Below, piece by piece: positions 41,654 through 49,911 of a DNA stretch of 64,000 nucleotides; within the stretch, counting starts at the first letter, position 1; the number at the start of each line of letters is the position of its first letter. Below the pieces are notes generated by a model. It made no database searches and was not told where the DNA came from. It saw only the letters and a program-made list of their open reading frames with translations. The translations under genes and the position numbers were made by a program. This stretch comes from E44-bin88 sp034419075 (lineage in GTDB: Bacteria > Chloroflexota > Dehalococcoidia > Dehalococcoidales > BS750m-G39): contig DAOULR010000007.1 of NCBI GenBank assembly GCA_034419075.1, forward strand, positions 62,001 through 126,000, given 5' to 3'.

Positions 41654-42457
41654 TTAGCGCTCAACCTGCACCAGACGGAAGCGGAGCTTGCCTGCCGGCG
41701 CCGTTATTTCCACAATATCGCCCTGGCTGCACCCTAGAACGGCTTTGCCTATGGGGGAATTACTGGATATCCTGCCCTTGGTGGGGTCGACCTCGCGGGG
41801 GCTGACGATAGTATAGCGCAGCTCCTCGCCAGAGGCTTCGTCGCAGAGGACAATGCTGTTCCCCATGCTTGCCTTGGGGGTGGGCGCTTGCTTTTCGTCA
41901 ATGATAGTGGCTGATTTCAGGATTGCCTCCAGCTCCATAATCCGCCCCTCCAGGTAACCCCGCTCCTCTTTGGCGGCGTCCAGGGGCGCGTTTTCGCGAA
42001 AGTCCTTATCCGCCGCTGCCCGTCGCATATCTTCGATGACCTTGGTGCGCCGAACTTTAAGCTCGGCTATCTCAGCCTTGAGCTCATCGTGGCCCTGCTG
42101 GGTCAGAGATGTAGGCGCCGGCAGCTTGCCTTTAGAGGTGGTGGAGAGGGGTGCTTTTGCCTTCTTGGGCTTGATTTGAGCCGCCAGATTGGCCTTGTTC
42201 CAGCCCTGCTTGCGGGCGTAGCTCAAGAAGGCTCGCACCGTCTCAATAGTGCTCAAATAGCTGGTGTGCAGCGACGACAGCTGGGCGGCGTAGTCGGCCA
42301 CCTCGCGGGGGGTGAGCTTGGCGAAGGGGCGTTCCCAGCCGTACCAGCGCACGAATTGGTATATCGCCTGCTGGCCGGCTTCGCCTTCCTTGGGGGGAAG
42401 GGTGGCCAGAAAACTGATGGCGGCTTCACCCAAGCTCGGATTTTGGCTGGTCGTCAT
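41654..42457 (-). CDS. greA: GreA-family transcript cleavage factor with N-terminal recombinase-like SAM domain
   Basis: A 267 aa protein. Residues about 112-267 are a GreA/GreB factor: a coiled coil (HDELKAEIAELKVRRTKV) with the acidic tip DKDFRENAPLDAAKE that reaches the polymerase active site, and the FKBP-like C-terminal domain (SPIGKAVLGCSQGDIVEI). Residues about 1-90 are an extra helical domain (QAIYQFVRWYGW, then TVRAFLSYARKQGW) resembling the core-binding SAM-like domain of tyrosine recombinases; a Lys/Pro-rich linker joins them. Normal GreA is about 158 aa. Its ATG overlaps the thi4 stop, so it belongs to the TPP-controlled thiC-thi4 operon. Confidence 0.85.
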   Translation of the reverse strand: MTTSQNPSLGEAAISFLATLPPKEGEAGQQAIYQFVRWYGWERPFAKLTPREVADYAAQLSSLHTSYLSTIETVRAFLSYARKQGWNKANLAAQIKPKKAKAPLSTTSKGKLPAPTSLTQQGHDELKAEIAELKVRRTKVIEDMRRAAADKDFRENAPLDAAKEERGYLEGRIMELEAILKSATIIDEKQAPTPKASMGNSIVLCDEASGEELRYTIVSPREVDPTKGRISSNSPIGKAVLGCSQGDIVEITAPAGKLRFRLVQVER

Positions 42458-43245
42458 TTTGCTGACCTTTGTACTATTTCCAAGGCGAGCTCGGCGGCTC
42501 TTTTCCCGGAGAGGAGCATGCCGCCGAAGATGGCCCCCATCCTCGGCGAGCCAAACACAGCGTTAGCCGCCATGCCGGTGACCAGCAGGCCGGGATACAC
42601 CTCTTTAGTGTTCTCCATTATCTCCTTCTCCCCCCTCTCGGCCCACATCGGCTTTTCCCCGATAACCCCGCCGGTCTTGGTGGCCAGTTTAGGCCCGATC
42701 TTCTTGGCCACTAGGCCGCAGATTTCACTGGCGTGTCCGGTAGCGTCTATTACCACCCTTGATCTTACCGCCAGCGGGTCAACATGCAACCCCGCTATTT
42801 CCGTGGCGCTCCAGTTCAACACCAGTCCAGCCACCCTATCCTTCTCCCTTATCACCACGTCCTCGACGCTGACCAGGTTAAATATCTTCACCCCGGCCTT
42901 TATCGTTTTAGAGCAGATAGTGTAGATGGCCTCCAGGGAATCGGCGATATAGTAGCCTTTCTGGTACTGGCTGGTCCCCACGCCGAACTCGTCTAATAGC
43001 CTTTTCCCTGCCTCCTGAACTACTATCCGGTTAAACATCATACCCCCACCCGGCATACCACCCCCCACCCGGAGCTGCCTCTCAAAGATAACCGTTTTTA
43101 CCCCTTCTCTGGCTAGGTAGTAGGCGGCGGTCATGCCAGACGGCCCAGCCCCGGCTATGGCCACGTCTGCCTCCATCGCTTCCAGAAAGTCCTTCATAAA
43201 GCTTTCGGTTATCGCCTTGGATACGGTTATTTCGTCGATTTCCAT
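42454..43245 (-). CDS. thi4: Thiazole synthase Thi4, sulfide-dependent type
   Basis: Makes the thiazole part of thiamin from NAD, glycine and sulfur. The 263 aa flavin-type Rossmann protein has ADVAIAGAGPSGMTAAYYLA (27-46), GGGMPGGGMMFN (near 62-73), and VIDATGHASEICGLVAKK (near 165). In yeast THI4 the sulfur-donating Cys205 lies in TGHDGPFGAFCAK; by hand alignment this position is Val here, with a Cys three residues earlier. Non-Cys Thi4 proteins use external sulfide under anoxia. GGAGGG precedes the ATG; 35 bases after thiC. Confidence 0.92.
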   Translation of the reverse strand: MEIDEITVSKAITESFMKDFLEAMEADVAIAGAGPSGMTAAYYLAREGVKTVIFERQLRVGGGMPGGGMMFNRIVVQEAGKRLLDEFGVGTSQYQKGYYIADSLEAIYTICSKTIKAGVKIFNLVSVEDVVIREKDRVAGLVLNWSATEIAGLHVDPLAVRSRVVIDATGHASEICGLVAKKIGPKLATKTGGVIGEKPMWAERGEKEIMENTKEVYPGLLVTGMAANAVFGSPRMGAIFGGMLLSGKRAAELALEIVQRSAK

Positions 43246-43280
43246 ATTCCCTCCATTACAAAGGCCTTTTTAGGCTGAAT

Positions 43281-44576
43281 CTAGCACTTGGTTGCCGTGA
43301 CGTTCAGATACTTTGCCACTAGTTCCATGGCACAGAACTGCCCGCACATGCTGCAGGCCGAACCGCTGGAAGCGTGCTTGCTGTGCACGCGGCGAGCCAG
43401 CTCGGGGTATAAAGAAAGGCGTGCCTGCTCTTCCCAGTCCAGCTTCTTTCTGGCTACTGCCATCTCCTTATCTCGCTCGGCGGCGCCCTTAACGCCTTTA
43501 ACGATATCAGCGGCGTGGGCAGCGATGCGTGAGGCAATAACTCCCTGCCTGACATCATCAGGGTCGGGGATGGATAAATGCTCGGCGGGGGTTACGTAGC
43601 AGAGGAAGTCAGCGCCAGCAGCGGCGGCCAGAGCCCCGCCGATAGCCCCGGTGATATGGTCGTAGCCAGCGGCAATATCGGTGACCAGCGGTCCCAAAAC
43701 ATAGAAGGGCGCACCCTGGCATATAGCCTTTTCCAGCTTGACGTTGGCTTCAATATGGTTCAGGGGCAGGTGCCCAGGGCCTTCGACCATCGCCTGGATG
43801 CCAGCCTGACGGGCCATGGTTACCAGCTCGCCGATAGCTAACAACTCTGCAATCTGCGCCTGGTCGGTGGCGTCAGCCAGGCAGCCGGGGCGCATGCCGT
43901 CACCTAAACTCAAGGTTACATCGTATTCTCTGGCTATATCCAGCAGGCGGTCGTAGTTCTCGTAGAGGGGGTTTTCGCGGTCGTTGTGCAGCATCCAGCC
44001 GATGTGGAAGGCGCCGCCTCTGGATACTACATCAGCCACTCTTCCCTGCTGGCGCAGGCGGTCAATAGCGGCGCGGGTGACGCCGCAGTGCACGGTGATA
44101 AAGTCAACGCCGTCACGGGCATGCTCTTCAATGGCTGCGAAGATGTCCTCGGCGGTCATCTTGACGATAGCGCCGTGACGGGCGATGGCTTCAATACCGG
44201 CCTGATAGACGGGCACCGTGCCTATGGGCAGGCTGCTGGCGGCAATGATAGCCCGTCGAATGGCTGATATGTCGCCTCCAGTGGAGAGGTCCATGACGGT
44301 ATCGGCGCCGCTTTCGGCGGCTACCTTGAGCTTTTCCAGTTCGGTATCCATATCGCCGAAGTCAGAGGAGGTGCCGATATTGGCGTTGACTTTAGTCTTG
44401 AGCCCCTGCCCGATGCCGCAGGGGACGAGGTTTTGGTGACCGATGTTGGCTGGAATGACGATGGTGCCCTCAGCTACTCTCTGCCTAATGACCTCCACCT
44501 CCACCCCTTCCTGCTCAGCCACCAGAGCCATCTGCGGGGTAATCTTGCCTTCTCTGGCCATTTCCAGTTGTGTCAT
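43281..44576 (-). CDS. thiC: Phosphomethylpyrimidine synthase
   Basis: Radical SAM enzyme turning aminoimidazole ribotide into HMP-P for thiamin. 431 aa, the short bacterial/archaeal form. It contains NANIGTSSDFGD, TVMDLSTGGD, and the C-terminal cluster motif CSMCGQFC (CxxCxxxxC). The frame is open to 44609, but ATG 44576 (MTQLEMAREG) has GGAGG 7 bases upstream and lies correctly beyond the riboswitch terminator. First gene of thiC-thi4-greA. Confidence 0.96.
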   Translation of the reverse strand: MTQLEMAREGKITPQMALVAEQEGVEVEVIRQRVAEGTIVIPANIGHQNLVPCGIGQGLKTKVNANIGTSSDFGDMDTELEKLKVAAESGADTVMDLSTGGDISAIRRAIIAASSLPIGTVPVYQAGIEAIARHGAIVKMTAEDIFAAIEEHARDGVDFITVHCGVTRAAIDRLRQQGRVADVVSRGGAFHIGWMLHNDRENPLYENYDRLLDIAREYDVTLSLGDGMRPGCLADATDQAQIAELLAIGELVTMARQAGIQAMVEGPGHLPLNHIEANVKLEKAICQGAPFYVLGPLVTDIAAGYDHITGAIGGALAAAAGADFLCYVTPAEHLSIPDPDDVRQGVIASRIAAHAADIVKGVKGAAERDKEMAVARKKLDWEEQARLSLYPELARRVHSKHASSGSACSMCGQFCAMELVAKYLNVTATKC

Positions 44577-44592
44577 AGCTTGCCTCCTCCTC

Positions 44593-44642
44593 AAAAACAA
44601 TAAAACCAAGGGTTTTTGGCGGTTAAACTAAACCCTTGGTTT
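44593..44642 (-). terminator. Riboswitch-controlled terminator before thiC
   Basis: A perfect 13-bp stem AAACCAAGGGTTT / AAACCCTTGGTTT (44603-44615, 44630-44642), 14-base loop, and TATTGTTTTT on the minus strand. Its 5' arm (CCAAGGGTT in RNA sense) is complementary to AACCCTTGG inside the upstream TPP aptamer, which would form the antiterminator. Confidence 0.85.
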
Positions 44643-44651
44643 CTTTCATTT

Positions 44652-44734
44652 GCTTCCCTCCGCTCGTATTACCGAGATCAGGTTCCAAGGGTTGGCGCTA
44701 ACCGCCTCTCAGCCTTTTATAGCACCCCTAGCGG
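44652..44734 (-). promoter_or_regulatory. TPP riboswitch (THI element)
   Basis: On the minus strand the aptamer has GGGGTGC, GGCTGAGA, ACCCTTGGAACCTGAT and GGTAATACGAGCGGAGGGAAGC in order, the complete THI-box consensus. It lies upstream of the terminator and of thiC-thi4-greA. Binding of thiamin pyrophosphate should hold ACCCTTGGAACC in the aptamer and let the terminator form. Confidence 0.97.
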
Positions 44735-44801
44735 AATTATTAAATTTTTCTCTATAGATAAAATATAGCATAAGGAGGGGGGAAATGCAAAGGATTATTG
44801 G

Positions 44802-44810
44802 TGGTATAAT
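44802..44810 (+). promoter_or_regulatory. Extended -10 promoter of rsmG
   Basis: TGgTATAAT; -10 ends 6 bases before the rsmG ATG, so the first transcribed base should be the A of ATG. No good -35 is visible. Confidence 0.6.
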
Positions 44811-44816
44811 CCTGGT

Positions 44817-45527
44817 ATGCAAAAGCTTGCGGCAGGTGCAAAAAGGTTAGGGCTGGAGCTTACAACTGCTCAGCTCGAGCTGTTCGATGTTTACTATAAC
44901 GAGCTGGTGGAGTGGAACGAGCAGGTAAACCTGACGGCTATCACCGATTGCGAAGAGGTGCAGCTAAAGCACTTCCTCGATTCTCTCACGGTGAGCTTAG
45001 TCTACAAACCGACCAAAAACGATAGCGTTATCGATGTCGGCACGGGGGCGGGCATACCTGGGATACCGCTCAAAATCGCCTTTCCCGATATAAAACTGGT
45101 TCTACTTGAGGCTACGGCTAAAAAGGTGTCCTTTTTGCATCATATTACGCAGACGCTGGGATTAAAAGACGTCGAAATCATCGTCGGGCGGGCGGAGGAG
45201 ATTGCTCATGTGCCTCGGTATCGAGAGAAATTCGACCTTGTGCTCTCGCGGGCGGTGGCACCGCTGCCCACGCTGGTAGAATTAACCATACCATTTTGCG
45301 CTATCGGCGGCAGCTTTATCGCCCAGAAGAAGGGGAATGTTGACGAAGAGGTCGGCCTTGCTGGGAAAGCTACTGAACTTCTGGGTGGCAAGCTGCGTGG
45401 GCCAAAAAGAATCGAGCTTGAAGAATTCGCCGACGAGCGCTACCTGATAATAATCGATAAAATAGCGCCGACGCCCGAGAAATATCCCCGCCGCCCCGGT
45501 GTCCCGGGGAAGAGGCCATTAAGTTGA
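44817..45527 (+). CDS. rsmG: 16S rRNA (guanine527-N7)-methyltransferase
   Basis: Methylates G527 of 16S rRNA. The 236 aa protein has the N-terminal helix pattern LFDVYYNELVEWNEQVNLTAI, the SAM-binding VIDVGTGAGIPGIPLKIAFP (near 73-92), LLEATAKKVSFL and SRAVAPLPTLVELT. Full length with a normal N-terminus. No Shine-Dalgarno before ATG 44817, and the extended -10 is 6 bases away, so leaderless translation is predicted. A short overlapping ORF with a strong AGGAGG starts at 44785 in another frame. Confidence 0.94.
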   Translation: MQKLAAGAKRLGLELTTAQLELFDVYYNELVEWNEQVNLTAITDCEEVQLKHFLDSLTVSLVYKPTKNDSVIDVGTGAGIPGIPLKIAFPDIKLVLLEATAKKVSFLHHITQTLGLKDVEIIVGRAEEIAHVPRYREKFDLVLSRAVAPLPTLVELTIPFCAIGGSFIAQKKGNVDEEVGLAGKATELLGGKLRGPKRIELEEFADERYLIIIDKIAPTPEKYPRRPGVPGKRPLS

Positions 45528-45552
45528 TAACTATTTTAAACAAGAGTAAAAT
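45524..45552 (+). promoter_or_regulatory. Promoter of pdxST
   Basis: TTGATA, 17-base spacer, TAAAAT, in the gap after rsmG. The expected start (~45559) falls near an in-frame ATG at 45559, favouring the next ATG (45592) as the pdxS start. Confidence 0.65.
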
Positions 45553-45591
45553 ACGGCTATGAAAAGCCGAAGCGGCAATAAGGATAAGAGT

Positions 45592-46473
45592 ATGGAAACC
45601 GGAACCTGGAAGGTCAAGACGGGCCTGGCCCAGATGCTCAAGGGAGGGGTTATTATGGACGTGGTTACGCCTGAGCACGCCCGTATTGCCCAGGAGGCGG
45701 GCGCCTGCGCCGTTATGGCGCTAGAGAGAGTGCCTGCTGACATCCGCGCCGCCGGAGGCGTGGCCCGTATGGCCGACCCAACTGTCATCGAGAATATAAT
45801 GAAGGCTGTCTCAATACCGGTGATGGCCAAGTGCCGTATCGGGCACTTTGTCGAGGCCCAGGCGCTGGAGGCTTTGGGGGTGGACTATATCGACGAATCC
45901 GAGGTATTAACTCCCGCCGACGAGAGCCATCACGTCTGGAAGCACGACTTTAAGGTGCCTTTCGTCTGTGGCTGCCGCGATTTAGGCGAGGCTTTGAGGA
46001 GAATCGGGGAGGGGGCGGCTATGATTCGCACCAAGGGCGAGGCCGGCAGCGGCAATATCGTCGAGGCAGTGCGGCATATGCGGGCGGTAACGGACGGCAT
46101 CCGCAAGCTGGTAAACACGCCTGAAGATGAGTTGATGGCGGCGGCTAAAGAACTGCAAGCCCCCTTCGAGCTGGTCGTTGAAGTGCACAAGATAGGCAAG
46201 CTGCCCGTGGTCAACTTTGCCGCGGGTGGGGTGGCCACACCCGCCGATGCTGCTCTGATGATGCAGCTGGGCGCCGACGGTGTTTTCGTCGGCTCTGGCA
46301 TCTTCAAGTCCAGCGACCCCGCGGTCAGGGCCAAGGCTATCGTCGAAGCCACCACCCACTATCAGGACCCTAAAATAATCGCCGAGGTCTCCAAAAACCT
46401 GGGAGAGGCCATGGCCGGACTGGATATAAAGCAGATTCCCGCCGAAGAACTGCTGGCACAACGAGGGTGGTAG
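45592..46473 (+). CDS. pdxS: Pyridoxal 5'-phosphate synthase, PdxS subunit
   Basis: Synthase subunit that builds PLP from ribose 5-phosphate, glyceraldehyde 3-phosphate and ammonia. 293 aa from ATG 45592, the usual length, opening with METGTWKVKTGLAQMLKGG. The substrate-binding Lys lie in VMAKCRIGHFVEA and earlier KGG; the family stretch YIDESEVLTPADE is intact. An in-frame ATG at 45559 would add 11 residues but lacks a Shine-Dalgarno; AGGA precedes 45592. One base separates it from pdxT. Confidence 0.96.
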   Translation: METGTWKVKTGLAQMLKGGVIMDVVTPEHARIAQEAGACAVMALERVPADIRAAGGVARMADPTVIENIMKAVSIPVMAKCRIGHFVEAQALEALGVDYIDESEVLTPADESHHVWKHDFKVPFVCGCRDLGEALRRIGEGAAMIRTKGEAGSGNIVEAVRHMRAVTDGIRKLVNTPEDELMAAAKELQAPFELVVEVHKIGKLPVVNFAAGGVATPADAALMMQLGADGVFVGSGIFKSSDPAVRAKAIVEATTHYQDPKIIAEVSKNLGEAMAGLDIKQIPAEELLAQRGW

Positions 46474-46474
46474 T

Positions 46475-47053
46475 ATGAGGATCGGCGTCCTTGCTTCGCA
46501 GGGAGCCTTTATTGAGCATATCGCAGCACTACGTCGACTGAAGGTAGAGGCTTTGCCCGTCCGCCTGGCTCCGCAACTTGATGGCCTGGACGGGCTTGTT
46601 ATTCCCGGCGGCGAAAGCACCACTATCACCAAGCTGATGCACAGCTCCAAGCTCACCGAAGAGGTGAAAAGGCTGGCCCGCCAGGGCTTTCCCATATTCG
46701 GCACCTGCGCCGGTATGATAGTCTTATCTGCCCCAAATTCCGACCGGGATGTTGAGCCACTGGGGTTGATGGACATCATCGTCAAGCGCAATGCCTTTGG
46801 GCGGCAGGTGGATAGCTTCGAAACCGAGCTCTCTATTCCCGTACTGGGGGAAAAGCCCTTCCCCGCCGTTTTTATCCGCGCCCCGCTAATCGAAAAGGCG
46901 AACGGTAACGTCGAGATACTGTCCCGATTGCCCGACGGCACCATTGTCGCTGCCCGGCAGGGCAATCTGCTCGTGACCGCTTTTCACCCCGAACTGACCG
47001 ACGACCTGAGGTTCCACCGGTATTTTCTGGAGATTGTGGCCGGAAGCAAATAA
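46475..47053 (+). CDS. pdxT: Pyridoxal 5'-phosphate synthase glutaminase, PdxT subunit
   Basis: Class I glutaminase that supplies ammonia to PdxS. 192 aa, with IGVLASQGAFIEHI at the start, VIPGGESTTITKLM, the nucleophile Cys in FGTCAGMIVL, and the His/Glu pair in AFHPELTDD. All catalytic residues are present. Immediately follows pdxS. Confidence 0.96.
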   Translation: MRIGVLASQGAFIEHIAALRRLKVEALPVRLAPQLDGLDGLVIPGGESTTITKLMHSSKLTEEVKRLARQGFPIFGTCAGMIVLSAPNSDRDVEPLGLMDIIVKRNAFGRQVDSFETELSIPVLGEKPFPAVFIRAPLIEKANGNVEILSRLPDGTIVAARQGNLLVTAFHPELTDDLRFHRYFLEIVAGSK

Positions 47054-47062
47054 GGAGGCACC

Positions 47063-48577
47063 TTGGAGAAGGTAATCACCGACGACCTGAAGGAGTTGGT
47101 CGACATCCTGCCGTCACACATCCGCCAGTCACTGCGCCGACAGAAGGACAGCAGCGAGCTTCTGGAGGTTGTCCTCGACCTGGGGCGTATGCCCGAAGCC
47201 CGTTTCTTAAAGCGTGAGGTTGTCCTCGGCTCCAAAGAGGTCGACGAGGAGGATATCGACTACGTAGCCTCGCGCGTCAGCAGCTTCGGCGACGACAACC
47301 GCGCCGGCATCGAGCGCACGTTGCACCGTATCTCGGCTATACGTAACCGCAAGGGGCGTATCATCGGGCTCACCTGCCGCGTGGGTAGAGCCGTCTTCGG
47401 CACGATAAAGATTATCGAAGACCTTATCCAATCGGGTAAGAGCGTACTTCTTTTAGGTCGTCCCGGTGTTGGTAAGACGACAATGCTGCGCGAGGTGGCC
47501 AGGGTGCTTGCCGACGACATGAAAAAGCGGGTTATCATCGTTGATACCTCCAACGAGATTGCCGGCGACGGCGATATTCCCCACCCCGCCATCGGCCACG
47601 CCCGCAGGATGCAGGTGACCACGCCCACTATGCAGCACGCTGTCATGATAGAAGCCGTGGAGAACCATATGCCCGAGGTAATCGTCATTGATGAAATCGG
47701 CACCGAGCTTGAGGCCCAGGCGGCGCGGACCATCGCCGAGCGCGGTGTACAGCTCGTAGGCACTGCCCACGGTAATACCCTGGAGAACCTGATGATGAAC
47801 CCCACCCTTGCTGACCTAATCGGCGGCATCCAGTCGGTGACGCTGGGCGACGAGGAGGCCAAGAGAAGGGGTACGCAGAAGTCCATACTGGAGAGGACGT
47901 CGGCGCCGACCTTCGATATCGTCGTCGAGATTCAGGAATGGGATAAAGTAGCTATTCACCCCGATGTCGGCGAAGCGGTGGACGCTCTGCTGCGGGGCAA
48001 CCCCATAACCGCCGAGGTACGCTGGCTCGACGAATCGGGCGAAGTCAAGACTAAAAAAGAGGAGCCGGCGGCCCGGGAAAGGCCCATTTCCATCAAACCA
48101 CAGGTAAGCGGCAAGACCATGCCTAAGCTCTACCTCTTTGGGGTGAACCGGGGGCGGATAGAGCAGGTAGCCAGGGATATGCAGCTTCATCCCGAGGTCG
48201 TGGATAGCTTAAAGGAAGCCACCCTTTTCGTCACCTCCAAAGCCTACTACCGCCGCAAACCGCAGAAAGTCAGCGACGCCGAAGCCCTGAGGTTGCCCAT
48301 CTACGTCCTCAAGAGCAACACACCGGCCCAGATAAGGCAGCTATTGGATACTGTCTATCCCAGAGCTGGCACCGAAAAGCAAAACCGGCTTAAAACCGCT
48401 CTCAGCGAGGCTGAGGAAGCCGTAGGCAAGGTGAGGGGTGGAGAGGGGTCGATAGAATTAAGCCCGCAGAGCGCCTATATACGGCGTCTGCAGCACCTGC
48501 TCGCCCAGCGCAGTCATCTATCTTCACAGAGTACGGGCAAAGACCCTAACCGAAGAGTGAGGATTTATAAGGGTTGA
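47063..48577 (+). CDS. SpoIIIAA/Ycf45-like AAA ATPase with C-terminal R3H domain
   Basis: A 504 aa P-loop ATPase related to the single-stranded nucleic acid-binding family of SpoIIIAA and plastid Ycf45. Walker A is LLLGRPGVGKTTML (near 130-143), Walker B VIVIDEIGTELEAQ (near 211-224), followed by GTAHGNTLENL. The C-terminal 70 residues (SPQSAYIRRLQHLLAQRSHL) fit an R3H RNA/DNA-binding domain. Function in nonsporulating bacteria is unknown. Start is TTG 47063 with GGAGG 4 bases upstream, close to pdxT. Confidence 0.88.
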   Translation: MEKVITDDLKELVDILPSHIRQSLRRQKDSSELLEVVLDLGRMPEARFLKREVVLGSKEVDEEDIDYVASRVSSFGDDNRAGIERTLHRISAIRNRKGRIIGLTCRVGRAVFGTIKIIEDLIQSGKSVLLLGRPGVGKTTMLREVARVLADDMKKRVIIVDTSNEIAGDGDIPHPAIGHARRMQVTTPTMQHAVMIEAVENHMPEVIVIDEIGTELEAQAARTIAERGVQLVGTAHGNTLENLMMNPTLADLIGGIQSVTLGDEEAKRRGTQKSILERTSAPTFDIVVEIQEWDKVAIHPDVGEAVDALLRGNPITAEVRWLDESGEVKTKKEEPAARERPISIKPQVSGKTMPKLYLFGVNRGRIEQVARDMQLHPEVVDSLKEATLFVTSKAYYRRKPQKVSDAEALRLPIYVLKSNTPAQIRQLLDTVYPRAGTEKQNRLKTALSEAEEAVGKVRGGEGSIELSPQSAYIRRLQHLLAQRSHLSSQSTGKDPNRRVRIYKG

Positions 48578-49236
48578 AGACTGAATCGATGGTAGACGGC
48601 AGGACGGCGGAGGAGTGGAACCGGAGGGGCATCGAGCTGACTAGACATGGCAGCTACGAAAAAGCGCTGGTTGCTTATGATAAGGCCATCAAGGCAGACC
48701 CGCAGTTTGAAGGTGCCTGGTATAACAAAGGGGTTGCTCTGAGTGGGATGGGCGAATACAAAAAAGCGCTGGACGCTTTCATCAACGCCAGCGGGATAAA
48801 CCCACAGGACGCCAGCGCTTGGTGTGGCAAGGGGGATACGCTTAAGCAGCTGGGCAAGTATGAGGAAGCGCTGGATGTCTATGATACCGCTATTGCCGTG
48901 AGCTCGCGCCATTTCGCCGCCTGGTATGACAAGGGACTGCTGCTTAGAGAGATGGAAAGGTACGAGGAGGCGCTGGACGCCTTCAACAAGGCCGTTGAGC
49001 TCAGGCCACAGGATGCAGCGGCCAGTTTTAACCGTGGCAGCGCCCTAGCGGTTCTGAAGAGATACGAAGAGGCGCTGGAAGCCTTTAATAAGACCATTGA
49101 GCTGAACCCGATAGATGCCGATGCCTGGTACAATAAGGGGGTCGTCCTGGAACAACTCGGTCAGCCTGACGCGGCAAAGGTAGCCTATGAGCAGGCGGCC
49201 AAGCTCGACCCGCAGTATGGGGAAGAGAAGGAGTAA
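48574..49236 (+). CDS. TPR-repeat protein
   Basis: A 220 aa protein made of about six tetratricopeptide repeats (34-residue units with A/Y-W-x-N/K-G...L...Y-E-E-A-L-x-A-F/Y-D/N-K-A...P). No signal peptide or catalytic domain. A protein-protein adaptor; partner unknown. The start is TTG 48574 overlapping the previous stop; ATG 48589 is an alternative but has no Shine-Dalgarno. It abuts tmk with no gap. Confidence 0.85.
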   Translation: MKTESMVDGRTAEEWNRRGIELTRHGSYEKALVAYDKAIKADPQFEGAWYNKGVALSGMGEYKKALDAFINASGINPQDASAWCGKGDTLKQLGKYEEALDVYDTAIAVSSRHFAAWYDKGLLLREMERYEEALDAFNKAVELRPQDAAASFNRGSALAVLKRYEEALEAFNKTIELNPIDADAWYNKGVVLEQLGQPDAAKVAYEQAAKLDPQYGEEKE

Positions 49237-49857
49237 ATGTCTCTCTTCATAACCTTTGAGGGAGGGGAGGGGGGTGGCAAGAGCGTCCAGGCTAGGGCGC
49301 TCTACCGCAGGCTTTCAAAGCTGAACATTCCTGTATTGCTGACGCATGAGCCTGGCGGTACACCCTTCGGTAAGAGAATAGGGCGCTGGCTGAAGTGGGC
49401 GCAAAACACCGATATATCACCGTTGACCGAGCTAATGCTGTTTAACGCCTCACGTGCTCAACTGGTAACCGAGGTCATAAAACCAGCCCTGAAGAGCGGC
49501 AAAGTGGTCATTAGCGACCGCTTTGACGATTCCACCACCGTCTACCAGGGCTACGGGCGGGGATTGGACTTGACCATGGTCAAGACGGTAAATAAGGCGG
49601 CGACCGGGGGGCTGACGCCTGACCTGACCGTGCTTCTGGACGCACCGGTCGAGACCTGTTTTGCCCGTAAGGGAAAGGATAAACGTGACCGTTTTGAGCA
49701 GGAAGCCATGGCTTTTCACCAAAAGGTGAGGGAGGGCTACCTCAAGTTAGCCAAAGATGAACCGCAGCGATGGCTGGTGGTGGACGCCAGCCAGTCCAAG
49801 GCCAAAATAGCCGAGATTATCTGGCAGAGGGTGAGCCAGATGCTTTCCAGAGCTTAA
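49237..49857 (+). CDS. tmk: Thymidylate kinase
   Basis: Phosphorylates dTMP to dTDP. 206 aa with P-loop FEGGEGGGKSVQ (7-18), THEPGGTPFGK (35-45), and SDRFDDSTTVYQGYGRG (near 91). The lid has RKGKDKRDRFEQE. Starts directly after the TPR stop. Second P-loop position has Ser-Val where others have Thr/Ser-Thr, a mild difference. Confidence 0.95.
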   Translation: MSLFITFEGGEGGGKSVQARALYRRLSKLNIPVLLTHEPGGTPFGKRIGRWLKWAQNTDISPLTELMLFNASRAQLVTEVIKPALKSGKVVISDRFDDSTTVYQGYGRGLDLTMVKTVNKAATGGLTPDLTVLLDAPVETCFARKGKDKRDRFEQEAMAFHQKVREGYLKLAKDEPQRWLVVDASQSKAKIAEIIWQRVSQMLSRA

Positions 49858-49911
49858 GAACCACCATATTGTCCCGCTGACTATTCATGATAGCGATACC
49901 AGAGGTGCTCG

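Noticed and set aside
45982..46965. 327-codon open frame on the minus strand
   Set aside because: Antisense to pdxS and pdxT, both of which have full sets of catalytic motifs.
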